Positions 5,828 through 12,995 of a stretch of DNA of 14,339 nucleotides are shown here, in pieces. Numbering within the stretch: position 1 is the first letter of the stretch; each line of letters starts with the position of its first letter. Both the position numbers and the translations under genes were made by a program. Source of the stretch: an uncultured Mogibacterium sp. (GTDB lineage: Bacteria > Bacillota_A > Clostridia > Peptostreptococcales > Anaerovoracaceae); NCBI RefSeq assembly GCF_938039775.1, contig NZ_CALHTQ010000049.1, forward strand, positions 1-14,339, given 5' to 3'. The notes under the pieces are model-generated. The model was not told where the DNA came from. It worked only from the letters and a program-made list of their open reading frames with translations, and searched no databases.

Positions 5828-7984
5828 ATGTCACTTAAGATCGCCCTCGCGGGTAATCCTAACTGTGGTAAAACCACATTGTTTAATGCTTTGACTGGTT
5901 CAGCGCAGTACGTTGGTAACTGGCCAGGTGTAACTGTTGAGAAGAAAGACGGAAAACTACGTGGACATAAGGACGTAATCGTTCAGGACCTTCCTGGAAT
6001 TTATTCTCTTTCTCCATACACACTAGAAGAAGTTGTTACAAGAAACTATCTAGTCAATGAGAAGCCAGATGCTATCATCAATATCATCGACGGAACTAAT
6101 CTAGAGAGAAACCTATACCTAACGACGCAGCTGCTCGAGCTCAACATACCTGTTGTAATCGCAGTTAACATGATGGACCTAGTTGAAAAGAACGGAGACA
6201 CCATCAATCTGGATAAGCTCAGTGAAGAACTAGGATGTGCTGTTCTTCCAATCAGTGCGCTTAAGGGATCTGGCTCCAAGGAGCTAATCAAGAAAGCGCT
6301 GGAGGTTGCAGAAGCTCATCAGCCTGGAGAACTTCCACACGTATTCAACGGATCGGTTGAGCACGCAATCGCTCACATTGAAGAATCCATTGAGAAAATT
6401 GTAAGTAAGGAAAATCTCAGATGGTATGCAATCAAGCTATTTGAGAGAGATGAGAAGATTGTTGAAGAACTGGCACTTGATGCAGAGCTCAGCAAGCATA
6501 TCGAAGAGCATATTGCGGACTGTGAAGCAGAGCTTGATGATGATGCTGAGAGTATCGTTATCAACCAGAGATACGCATATATCAATAAGGTAGCGCCTAA
6601 GGCTATGACCAAGAAGGCAAACCATGAAAAGCTCTCGACTTCAGATAAGATAGACAGAATAGTTACTAACAGGCTTTTGGCTCTTCCAATCTTCGTGGCA
6701 ATCATGTACCTAGTGTACTGGCTAGCTATTTCTAAGATTGGTACGCCTCTAACCGACTGGGCTAACGACACACTGTTCGGTGAGTGGATTATTCCAGGTG
6801 CTAAGAAAGGCCTTGAGAGCCTCGGAGCATCCGGATGGGTTGTTTCCCTGGTAGTAGACGGTGTTATAAACGGTGTCGGATCTGTACTCGGATTCACTCC
6901 GCAGATGGCATGCGTATTCCTCTGCCTCTCAATTCTTGAGGACTGCGGATATATGTCGAGAGTTGCGTTCATCATGGACAGAATCTTTAGAAGATTCGGA
7001 CTATCTGGTAAGTCATTCATTCCTTTCCTCATCTCATCTGGATGCGGAGTACCTGGAATCATGGCAACTAGAACTATCGAGAATGAGAAGGATCGTCGTA
7101 TGACGATGATGACTACAACAGCGATCCCTTGTGGAGCTAAGCTGCCTGTAATCGCAACGATTTCTGCTTACATCTTAGGTAACAAATGGTGGGTAGCACC
7201 TCTGATGTACTTCGTTGGAATCGGAATTGTTATCTGTTCTTGTATCATTCTCAAGAAGACTAAGCAGTTCGCTGGAGATCCAGCACCATTCATCATGGAG
7301 CTTCCTAACTATCATATTCCTTCGGCAAAGGGCGTACTCATCCACGTATGGGAGAGAGTATGGGCATTCGTTAAGAAGGCCGGAACAATCCTGTTCCTAT
7401 GCGTAGTAGTAATGTGGGTTCTCTCAAGCTATGGATTCAGCCACGGTTCATTCGGAGCTGTTGATGCTAAGGATAGCTTGATGGCAGATATCGGTGGTGC
7501 AGTTGCATTCATCTTCAAGCCACTTGGATTCGGAACATGGCAGGCAGTAGCTAGCTCTATTTCAGGATTCGTTGCCAAGGAAGGTATTGTTTCTACGATG
7601 GGAGTTCTGTCTGGTCTCGGAGCAATCGAAGACTATAACGCTTCGATGAGAACAGCATTCGATGCATTCTTCCCAACCACAATAGCAGCTATCTCATTCT
7701 TGATGTTCAACCTGTTTGACTCACCTTGTCTCGCTGCAATATCGACAGTTGCTAAGGAGATGAACAACAGAAATCACTTCTGGTATACGATCATCTTCCA
7801 GAACGTTTCTGCATATCTATTTGCATTAGTTGTATATCAGCTAGTTGGACTTGCAATCGGTGAGGTTGCATTCGGCGTATGGACAGTAGTAGCAGCAGTA
7901 ATCGCAATCTTCGTACTGTATCTGTTATTCAGACCAGATCCAAACAAGAAGAGAATGCTAGACGGTTCAGAAGGCGCAAAGTAA
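5828..7984 (+). CDS. feoB: Ferrous iron transport protein FeoB
   Basis: The large Fe(II) transporter of the cytoplasmic membrane, 718 residues, full length. The N-terminal G domain has G1 GNPNCGKT (9-16), G2 around T35 in WPGVTVEKK, G3 DLPG (54-57), G4 NMMD (114-117) and G5 SALKG (142-146). An acidic helical GDI-like region (about 170-270) follows, then the membrane part from about 280. Gate motifs are present: GCGVPG (404-409) and PCGAKLP (433-439) in the first half, VAKEG (581-585) and FDSPC (629-633) in the second. The conserved pore cysteines in the GCGVPG and SPC motifs are kept. The last membrane span ends near residue 700 in a short charged tail without a FeoC-like extension. AAAGGAG lies nine bases before ATG 5828. 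It is the core of the operon, with two feoA genes before it and metal-binding peptides after it. Confidence 0.97.
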   Translation: MSLKIALAGNPNCGKTTLFNALTGSAQYVGNWPGVTVEKKDGKLRGHKDVIVQDLPGIYSLSPYTLEEVVTRNYLVNEKPDAIINIIDGTNLERNLYLTTQLLELNIPVVIAVNMMDLVEKNGDTINLDKLSEELGCAVLPISALKGSGSKELIKKALEVAEAHQPGELPHVFNGSVEHAIAHIEESIEKIVSKENLRWYAIKLFERDEKIVEELALDAELSKHIEEHIADCEAELDDDAESIVINQRYAYINKVAPKAMTKKANHEKLSTSDKIDRIVTNRLLALPIFVAIMYLVYWLAISKIGTPLTDWANDTLFGEWIIPGAKKGLESLGASGWVVSLVVDGVINGVGSVLGFTPQMACVFLCLSILEDCGYMSRVAFIMDRIFRRFGLSGKSFIPFLISSGCGVPGIMATRTIENEKDRRMTMMTTTAIPCGAKLPVIATISAYILGNKWWVAPLMYFVGIGIVICSCIILKKTKQFAGDPAPFIMELPNYHIPSAKGVLIHVWERVWAFVKKAGTILFLCVVVMWVLSSYGFSHGSFGAVDAKDSLMADIGGAVAFIFKPLGFGTWQAVASSISGFVAKEGIVSTMGVLSGLGAIEDYNASMRTAFDAFFPTTIAAISFLMFNLFDSPCLAAISTVAKEMNNRNHFWYTIIFQNVSAYLFALVVYQLVGLAIGEVAFGVWTVVAAVIAIFVLYLLFRPDPNKKRMLDGSEGAK

Positions 7985-8000
7985 CCAAATAAAACGAAAG

Positions 8001-8038
8001 CATAGCTTGAGCGAGTATCAGTACTTGCTCAGGCTATG
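8001..8038 (+). other. Long intercistronic hairpin after feoB
   Basis: A 17-bp stem (8001-8017 with 8022-8038, two G-T pairs) closes a TCAG loop. No T run follows on the + strand (ATTATAGGAAGG, which contains the next ribosome site), so it may be a 3' stabiliser or processing signal of the feo mRNA, or a leaky terminator. On the - strand it would be followed by TTTCGTTTTATTT and could terminate antisense transcripts. Confidence 0.6.
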
Positions 8039-8057
8039 ATTATAGGAAGGGTGTGAG

Positions 8058-8144
8058 ATGAATCTAGTAGATGTAATTGTACTCTCTGTGGTCGCTGTAA
8101 TATTTATAGGGGCTGTGAAGGTGCTGATTAGCTTCTTCAAATAA
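8058..8144 (+). CDS. 28-residue membrane peptide related to the next gene's N-terminus
   Basis: This short gene (ATG 8058, AGGAAGG at 8044-8050) encodes a single hydrophobic helix and stops after SFFK. Its first 28 residues line up without gaps with the start of the FeoB-associated peptide downstream: both begin MN(L/V)(V/I)D(V/I)(V)V and share VVAVI. It lacks the Cys-rich cytoplasmic tail. It looks like a duplicated, tail-less version, either a functional mini-membrane peptide or a decayed copy. The intact ribosome site argues for translation. Membrane location is evident from composition; function is unknown. Confidence 0.6.
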   Translation: MNLVDVIVLSVVAVIFIGAVKVLISFFK

Positions 8145-8197
8145 ACGCATAAACGTCACAGAGACGAGTTAGAATAAACTTACGGGGAGGTAGAGAT

Positions 8198-8368
8198 ATG
8201 AACGTAATTGATATTGTTGTCATTGCCGTTGTTGCTGTAATAGCAATCCTTATTATCAGAGACGTGATTAAAAAGCGTAAGGCTGGAGTAACAAGCTGTG
8301 GCTGTGGAAGCGGTTGTAGTGGTTGCTCAGGTTGTGGGGCTGAGCCTCATACACACGAAGAAGAATAA
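8198..8368 (+). CDS. FeoB-associated Cys-rich membrane protein
   Basis: A 56-residue peptide of the FeoB-associated family (Pfam FeoB_associated). It has one membrane helix (about 3-20), a basic stop-transfer segment RDVIKKRK, and a tail with Cys34, 36, 40, 43 and 46 in a Gly/Ser-rich SCGCGSGCSGCSGCG pattern, followed by His51 and His53. Such proteins occur right after feoB in many Clostridia and are thought to bind or hand over iron at the cytoplasmic face; a FeoC-like role is speculation. GGGGAGG seven bases before ATG 8198 supports the start. It lies between the tail-less peptide gene and an HMA-domain gene within the feo operon. Confidence 0.88.
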   Translation: MNVIDIVVIAVVAVIAILIIRDVIKKRKAGVTSCGCGSGCSGCSGCGAEPHTHEEE

Positions 8369-8417
8369 ATCGCTCAAGTGATATATAGTCATATAGTTTA
8401 ATAAGGGGGCGTGTGAC

Positions 8418-8666
8418 ATGATTAAGACTACTGTCAAGATTGATGGCATGCAGTGCAACATGTGTGAGACGCATGTAAAAGATCTGATTAGAAAACACTT
8501 TGATGTTAAGAAGATAAAGGCTTCTCATGTAAATGGCGAATGCGTTATAGTGTCACCTGATGAGATTCCGAGAAGCGAGCTTACGCATGAGCTCGGCCAA
8601 ATGGGTTATAAGGTTACGGACATTGAGTCTGAACCTTATGTCAAGAAGGGGCTGTTTGGTTTTTAG
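8418..8666 (+). CDS. Small HMA-domain metal-binding protein (CopZ-like)
   Basis: An 82-residue cytosolic protein with a heavy-metal-associated fold. The metal site GMQCNMC (Cys13, Cys16) matches the GMXCXXC loop, preceded by strand TTVKIDG and followed by helix CETHVKDLIRK. A second half with a GECVIVSPDE strand and the ELTHELGQMGYKV helix completes the beta-alpha-beta-beta-alpha-beta fold. The C-terminal extension ends in KKGLFGF. The family binds soft metals such as Cu(I) or Zn. As the last gene of the feo operon, 49 bp after the Cys-rich peptide gene, it may bind iron or protect against another metal; the metal cannot be read from the sequence. AAGGGGG at 8403-8409 supports the start. Confidence 0.9.
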   Translation: MIKTTVKIDGMQCNMCETHVKDLIRKHFDVKKIKASHVNGECVIVSPDEIPRSELTHELGQMGYKVTDIESEPYVKKGLFGF

Positions 8667-8742
8667 TTAATTCACCATAGTAGTAGAAAATCTATGCGCT
8701 GATACGACTAACTTTTAAAATTATAAATAGTTCTAAAATATG

Positions 8743-8784
8743 AAGATGAGATGCTTAGGGATATCTTTGCATCTCATTTTTATT
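8743..8784 (+). terminator. Terminator of the feo operon
   Basis: A 12-bp stem (8743-8754 with 8769-8780, including one G-T pair) around a 14-nt loop; the right arm runs into TTTTTATTT. It lies 76 bp after the HMA gene and before the promoter of the SPFH gene. Confidence 0.85.
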
Positions 8785-8820
8785 TAAATAATATATATTT
8801 ATTTAATAATCTAAAACACC

Positions 8821-8848
8821 TTGACAACTGATATTAAAATGATATCAT
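8821..8848 (+). promoter_or_regulatory. Promoter of the SPFH gene
   Basis: TTGACA at 8821-8826 and TATCAT at 8843-8848, spacer 16 bp. A perfect 10-bp palindrome ATGATATCAT (8839-8848) covers the -10 box and could be an operator or simply part of it. Confidence 0.75.
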
Positions 8849-8899
8849 CATCGTATAAAGCAAGCAATTCCAATATTTAGACACAAGGAGGTCGCTATA

Positions 8900-9892
8900 A
8901 TGACAGAGAAGCTTTTAACCAACAAGAAGCATGGAATACTAATGTTGATTTTACTGCTATCACTCTATATAGCAGCTGCTATCGGTATCGTTAAGGGTGG
9001 AGCAAGTGACAATTTAGTTCTGATGGGAATATGTGCAGCATACCTAGTTGTAGGACTTATCCTATTTGCAGGACTTAAAACTTTGAAGCCGCAAGAAGCC
9101 TTAGTGCTAACACTGTTCGGAGAATACTACGGAACACTTAAGGGTGAAGGATTCTACTATGTAAATCCATTCTGCACAGCTATTAACCCTGCAGCGAATA
9201 CTAGACTAGGACAATCTGGTGATATAAAGGGCAAAGGACCTGCTGCGTCGGGTAACGTAGATAGCGACTCTGTTTCTGGTAAGAGGATATCTCTCAAGAT
9301 CATGACACTTAGCAACTCTGTGCAGAAGATTAACGATGCGCTAGGAAATCCTATCGAGATAGGAATCGCTGTTATGTGGAGAGTGACAGATACTACAAAG
9401 GCAGTATTTAACGTAGATAATTACAAAGAATATCTCTCCCTGCAGAGTGACTCTGCACTAAGAAATGTGGTAAGATTATACCCATATGATGCCGCTCCAA
9501 ACATAGATACTACTGGTGATGGCATGGCCGACGAGGGTTCGCTACGCGGATCCAGCGATGTAGTTGCTGAGCGTATCAAGGAAGATATCCAGAAGAGGGT
9601 TGCAGAAGCTGGCATCGAAGTAATTGAAGCGCGCATCACGTATCTAGCTTATGCACAAGAAATCGCAGCGGTAATGTTACAGAGACAGCAGGCAAGTGCC
9701 GTAGTTGATGCGAGGGCGATGATAGTAGATGGTGCAGTTGGCATGGTTAAGCTTGCCCTTGAGAAACTAAACGAAGATGAAATAGTTGAGCTCGACGAAG
9801 AACGTAAGGCGGCAATGGTTTCCAACCTCATGGTTGTGCTATGTGGAAGCCATGATGTGCATCCAATCGTTAACTCTGGATCATTGTACTAA
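8900..9892 (+). CDS. SPFH/band-7 domain membrane protein (stomatin/prohibitin-like)
   Basis: A 330-residue membrane scaffold-type protein. Two hydrophobic helices (about 11-31 and 39-59) anchor it. The band-7 domain follows (about 62-270), seen in the LKPQEALVLTLFGEYYGTLKGEG opening, PIEIGIAVMWRVTD and a long Ala-rich helix with RVAEAGIEVIEARITYLAYAQEIAAVMLQRQQA. Residues 105-128 are a Gly/Ser/Asp-rich insertion in the domain, and 200-220 a second acidic loop. The ending VLCGSHDVHPIVNSG is shared by bacterial SPFH proteins of this type. Such proteins organise membrane microdomains or protease complexes; the exact role is unknown. AAGGAGGT at 8885-8892 gives a strong start. A small ribbon-helix-helix gene follows by 107 bp and probably works with it. 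Confidence 0.92.
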   Translation: MTEKLLTNKKHGILMLILLLSLYIAAAIGIVKGGASDNLVLMGICAAYLVVGLILFAGLKTLKPQEALVLTLFGEYYGTLKGEGFYYVNPFCTAINPAANTRLGQSGDIKGKGPAASGNVDSDSVSGKRISLKIMTLSNSVQKINDALGNPIEIGIAVMWRVTDTTKAVFNVDNYKEYLSLQSDSALRNVVRLYPYDAAPNIDTTGDGMADEGSLRGSSDVVAERIKEDIQKRVAEAGIEVIEARITYLAYAQEIAAVMLQRQQASAVVDARAMIVDGAVGMVKLALEKLNEDEIVELDEERKAAMVSNLMVVLCGSHDVHPIVNSGSLY

Positions 9893-9906
9893 TTAAGTAC
9901 AGTGAT
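9880..9906 (+). other. Hairpin across the stop codon of the SPFH gene
   Basis: An 11-bp stem (9880-9890 with 9896-9906, one T-G pair) with a 5-nt loop spans the TAA stop at 9890-9892. The following sequence is AAAATGATTTTTATG, so weak termination or mRNA processing between the SPFH gene and the ribbon-helix-helix gene is possible. Confidence 0.45.
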
Positions 9907-9999
9907 AAAATGATTTTTATGCAGATATTGCAGATTATTATGCGGTAATGTATTAAAATTATATAAGGACTAGTAAAAGAAGGGGCATATACAGAGCTC

Positions 10000-10197
10000 A
10001 TGGCAAACAAAAAGCAAATTCCATTAAGAATATCTGATAAGCTGTTCCAAGACATCCAGGCCTGGGCAGAGGATGATTTCCGCTCTGTTAATGGGCAGAT
10101 TGAGTATCTGCTCTCGGAGTGTGTCCGTCAGAGGCGTAAGAACGGAAAGTATGTTGGCGAGGAGATAGATAAGCCTCTAGATATTGAGATAGAGTAA
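10000..10197 (+). CDS. Small Arc-like ribbon-helix-helix protein
   Basis: A 65-residue protein with the ribbon-helix-helix layout: short strand KQIPLRIS (5-12), helix KLFQDIQAWAEDD (about 14-26), turn FRSVNG and helix SVNGQIEYLLSECVRQRRK (about 29-47), then an acidic tail to residue 65. The FRSVNGQIEYLL segment matches the Arc-like proteins that commonly follow SPFH genes in Firmicutes, as here. It is probably a DNA-binding dimer, perhaps regulating the SPFH gene; this is inference. No toxin gene is beside it, so a toxin-antitoxin reading is not supported. AGGGG at 9981-9985 is about 15 bases before ATG 10000, longer than ideal, but no alternative in-frame start exists and the MANKK start is typical of the family. 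Confidence 0.85.
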   Translation: MANKKQIPLRISDKLFQDIQAWAEDDFRSVNGQIEYLLSECVRQRRKNGKYVGEEIDKPLDIEIE

Positions 10198-10199
10198 TT

Positions 10200-10233
10200 T
10201 AAAGGCGATTGGATTTTGGTCCAACCGCCTTTA
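10200..10233. terminator. Bidirectional terminator between convergent genes
   Basis: A 14-bp stem with one A-C mismatch (10200-10213 with 10220-10233) and a 6-nt loop sits 3 bp after the ribbon-helix-helix gene and about 70 bp beyond the stop of the - strand gene. T-richness is modest on both sides. Its position between converging genes supports the call. Nothing else is seen up to 10300. Confidence 0.7.
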
Positions 10234-10300
10234 CGTATGTACTTTATGTTTATCCTAAGCAAGTAACGATGAGTAAGAGCTCACGAGTGTATAGCCTAGC

Positions 10301-11128
10301 TTAGTACTTCGTGTACTTCCAACCAGCGAACTGACCAGTTCCCATTAGGGCATCTGCGTCCTCGTCATAGTTAAATACCCAGTCATAAGGCTTGTAGTTT
10401 TCATCGATTGTGTTTTTAAGAATATGAACTGTTACAGTCGTGTTGTCTAGCTCCCATTTTCCTGTCAGATAACCATGTGAACCATTCATATCTATTGGCA
10501 TGATGAAGTTGCCATCTGAACTTAGCTTAAATGGATACTCGTTAGATCCTGCAACTGTCCATCTCGCAGTAATCTTAACTTTGCGAGCTTCTTCCTCTTC
10601 GTGCTGCTTTACAGTTTTGAACTTTAGTATCTGCTCTTCGATATCGAGGTATCTTGCCTTGAGTTCCTCCTTGGAGGAATCTTCCTTTGCTCCTAATTTG
10701 AACTTATGGATTAACTCCTTGGCAGCAGCCTTGTCATCGTCGCTGTATATATCTTTATGATACTTCTCAAGCTTCTTAGCCAGAGATTTGATTAATTCAG
10801 GTTTAGTTTTTACTTTCGAAACTGCCTTATTAAACTTATTGACGGTCTTTATTAAATCATGCTTTAAAATCTGCTGCTTGAGCTTATCCTTATACTCAGC
10901 TTTGATATCATTAACGGTACTCGCATCTTCCTTAAAATATTCAGATGTACTCATCTTGCTTATGGTATCGAGAGCCTTCGCACGCATCCTATCTACAGAA
11001 GGCGTGTAATTCATCAATCCGAATAGGATTGCTACTGAGCAAAGTGATACAATAATGTAATTGATTATGGATTTGCGATTAAAAAGTCTTGCGTATAATC
11101 GTTTCCATATCGAGCTTGTCGAACTCAT
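10301..11128 (-). CDS. Membrane-anchored coiled-coil protein with C-terminal beta domain, unknown
   Basis: Not a family I recognise. The 275 residues start with a basic cytoplasmic N-terminus (WKRLYARLFNRKS), one membrane helix (about 21-39), then a long Lys/Glu-rich helical stretch (about 45-185, with heptad-like KLKQQILK and ELIKSLAKKLEKYHK segments). A compact C-terminal domain (about 187-275) is rich in aromatic residues and Gly: ARWTVAGS, GHGYLTGKWELDN-like turns and GTGQFAGWKYTKY. The G-x-W pattern recalls lipocalin-like or similar small beta barrels, but that is only a resemblance. It is the only - strand gene, divergent from the hydrogenase gene across a 195-bp gap. GGGAG at 11136-11140 on the - strand supports the start. 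Likely extracytoplasmic, tethered to the membrane. Confidence 0.82.
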   Translation of the reverse strand: MSSTSSIWKRLYARLFNRKSIINYIIVSLCSVAILFGLMNYTPSVDRMRAKALDTISKMSTSEYFKEDASTVNDIKAEYKDKLKQQILKHDLIKTVNKFNKAVSKVKTKPELIKSLAKKLEKYHKDIYSDDDKAAAKELIHKFKLGAKEDSSKEELKARYLDIEEQILKFKTVKQHEEEEARKVKITARWTVAGSNEYPFKLSSDGNFIMPIDMNGSHGYLTGKWELDNTTVTVHILKNTIDENYKPYDWVFNYDEDADALMGTGQFAGWKYTKY

Positions 11129-11223
11129 TTGTTATCTCCCTAAAAGCTAAATTATGTATATATTATCAATATATCCAGATGAAATAATCTTATCTGAAAT
11201 ACTACCTTTTGTAAACGAACAAA

Positions 11224-11250
11224 TTGGGATATTATAAACATAGGTATGAT
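11224..11250 (+). promoter_or_regulatory. Weak promoter candidate for the hydrogenase gene
   Basis: TATGAT at 11245-11250 with TTGGGA at 11224-11229 (spacer 15 bp, short) is the best pair in the divergent gap 11129-11323. The gap is AT-rich and holds no clear terminator or operator. A - strand promoter for the unknown gene must also lie here but I cannot place it. Confidence 0.3.
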
Positions 11251-11323
11251 ATAAACGATTCGTATGATTATTCGGAATAGTGACTAATCTCGATAATGTT
11301 TTGGAGAAAAGAGAGGGTATGAA

Positions 11324-12994
11324 ATGGCTCATCCTATTTATTTGAAGAAATCCGATTGCAAAAATTGCTATAAGTGCATCCGTCACTGTCCTGTGCAGTC
11401 GATTAGGTTCTCTGGCAATCTAGCGCACGTAATCGCAGATGAATGCATGCTGTGTGGTCAGTGCTACGTAGTCTGTCCTCAGGATGCACAGAAGATTCTT
11501 AGCGATGTCGAGAGAGTGGAGATGCTTCTAGATGGAGATGCGCCTGTGTACCTAAGTGTGGATCCATCTTTTGTTGCTTACTATGCTGGAACTGGCATTG
11601 AGAAGTTCTCGGAAACGGCACAGGCGCTTGGGTTTGTAGCAGCTGAAGAAGCAGCGAAGTTTGGTGTGGTCGTAAAGCGTGAGTATGAGGCAGTAATAGA
11701 AAATGAACGTGAAAGCGTGGTAATTTCCTCGTGCTGTCCTTCGGTAAATCTCATGATTCAGAAGCACTACCCAGACCTTATCAAACATCTATCCGATGCG
11801 ATGTCATACGTGCAGATCCACAGTGCAGATATTAAGTCTCGTGATGAGGATGCTAAGGTGGTATTTATCGGACCTTGCATCGCACGTAAAGATGAAGCCA
11901 ATCGTCAGGGGTCAACATTCGATGCGGTACTTACTTTCGAGGAGTTCGATGAGCTGCTAAGGGATAAGCAGGTTGAAATGAGCGAGGGTATGGACGAGTG
12001 CGCAGAGTCCAAGGAAAGGCTATTTGCAGCGAGCGGTGGTATCTCCAAGTGCATGAAGAGCGATGAGCATGGCTATGCATATCTATCGGTAGACGGGGCA
12101 AATAAATGCATCGACGTACTCGAAGACATCAAGAACGGTGAAATTGAAAAATGTTTCATCGAGCTATGGGCTTGCGCGGGTGGCTGCGTGGGTGGTCCAT
12201 CGTTCGAGAAGTATCACAATACACCGGTTAGAAATTATAAGACTATTAGCGCTTATGCGGGCGATGAGCACTTTGATGTGGAGCAGCCAGAGCTGACAGC
12301 GATAACTAGAAATTTTGAGATAATGCAAGGCATGAAGGTGATGCCTAATGAACACAAGATTAGAGAGATCATGCTGCAGATGGGCAAGAGCAAACCGGCA
12401 GATGAGCTCAATTGTGGTATGTGCGGATATGAAACTTGCAGGGAGAAGGCAATTGCCGTGTACCAGAACAAAGCGGAGATTAAGGTGTGCCAGCCACTTC
12501 TGACAAAGAAGTCAGAGAATTTCTCGGATATCATCTTCGACAACACCCCTAATGGGCTGCTTGTGCTTAACGAGCGCCTAGAGATTCAGGAGATAAACCC
12601 TGCTGCTTGTAAGATTATGAATATCAGAAGAGCGCAGGATGTGCTTGGTGCACAGATTGTTACACTGCTCGAGCCAAAGCCATTTATGGATGTGCTCCAG
12701 AGCAAGAAGAGTTCGTTCCAATGCGCATATCTAGCCGAATATGACAGGTATGTGGAACAGAGCATTTTGTATGATAACAACTATCATATGCTATTCTGTC
12801 TGATCGAAGATGTGACGGATGAGGCAAATGAGAGAGCCAAGAAGGCTAAGATAAGACAACAGACCACTGCAATCGCTGACCAGATGGTCGATAAGCAGAT
12901 GCGAATAGTTCAGGAAATCGCTTCACTGCTCGGTGAGACGACTGCCGAGACTAAGATTGCACTCACTAAGCTGAAGGATACGATGGAGGATTAG
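11324..12994 (+). CDS. Sensory-type [FeFe]-hydrogenase with 2x[4Fe-4S], H-cluster, Fe-S and PAS domains
   Basis: 556 residues in four parts. A bacterial ferredoxin domain has Cys12, 15, 18, 22 and Cys41, 44, 47, 51 for two [4Fe-4S] clusters. The H-cluster domain (about 75-325) has SSCCPS (135-140), PCIARKDEA (184-192) and ELWACAGGCVGGP (280-292), which supply the four cluster-binding cysteines (C138, C185, C284, C288). A further Fe-S motif CGMCGYETC (364-372) with C389 follows, then a PAS domain (about 400-500) and a C-terminal helical tail. Compared with catalytic hydrogenases, the Met of MPC is Gly183, the Met of MAC is Trp282 and the GGGQP ending is absent. These changes and the PAS domain fit the group C (HydS/Hfs-like) enzymes proposed to sense hydrogen. 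The first Cys of SSCCP, the proton-relay position, is kept, so catalysis is not excluded. ATG 11324 follows GAGAGGG. A phosphatase gene begins 1 bp after its stop. Confidence 0.93.
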   Translation: MAHPIYLKKSDCKNCYKCIRHCPVQSIRFSGNLAHVIADECMLCGQCYVVCPQDAQKILSDVERVEMLLDGDAPVYLSVDPSFVAYYAGTGIEKFSETAQALGFVAAEEAAKFGVVVKREYEAVIENERESVVISSCCPSVNLMIQKHYPDLIKHLSDAMSYVQIHSADIKSRDEDAKVVFIGPCIARKDEANRQGSTFDAVLTFEEFDELLRDKQVEMSEGMDECAESKERLFAASGGISKCMKSDEHGYAYLSVDGANKCIDVLEDIKNGEIEKCFIELWACAGGCVGGPSFEKYHNTPVRNYKTISAYAGDEHFDVEQPELTAITRNFEIMQGMKVMPNEHKIREIMLQMGKSKPADELNCGMCGYETCREKAIAVYQNKAEIKVCQPLLTKKSENFSDIIFDNTPNGLLVLNERLEIQEINPAACKIMNIRRAQDVLGAQIVTLLEPKPFMDVLQSKKSSFQCAYLAEYDRYVEQSILYDNNYHMLFCLIEDVTDEANERAKKAKIRQQTTAIADQMVDKQMRIVQEIASLLGETTAETKIALTKLKDTMED

Positions 12995-12995
12995 T

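Noticed and set aside
6373..7062. 229-codon - strand frame opposite feoB
   Set aside because: feoB is complete and intact on the + strand; the opposing product matches nothing and crosses the G-domain/membrane boundary.
10000..10197. Toxin-antitoxin system at the ribbon-helix-helix gene
   Set aside because: No toxin-like gene lies next to it; the neighbours are the SPFH gene and a terminator.
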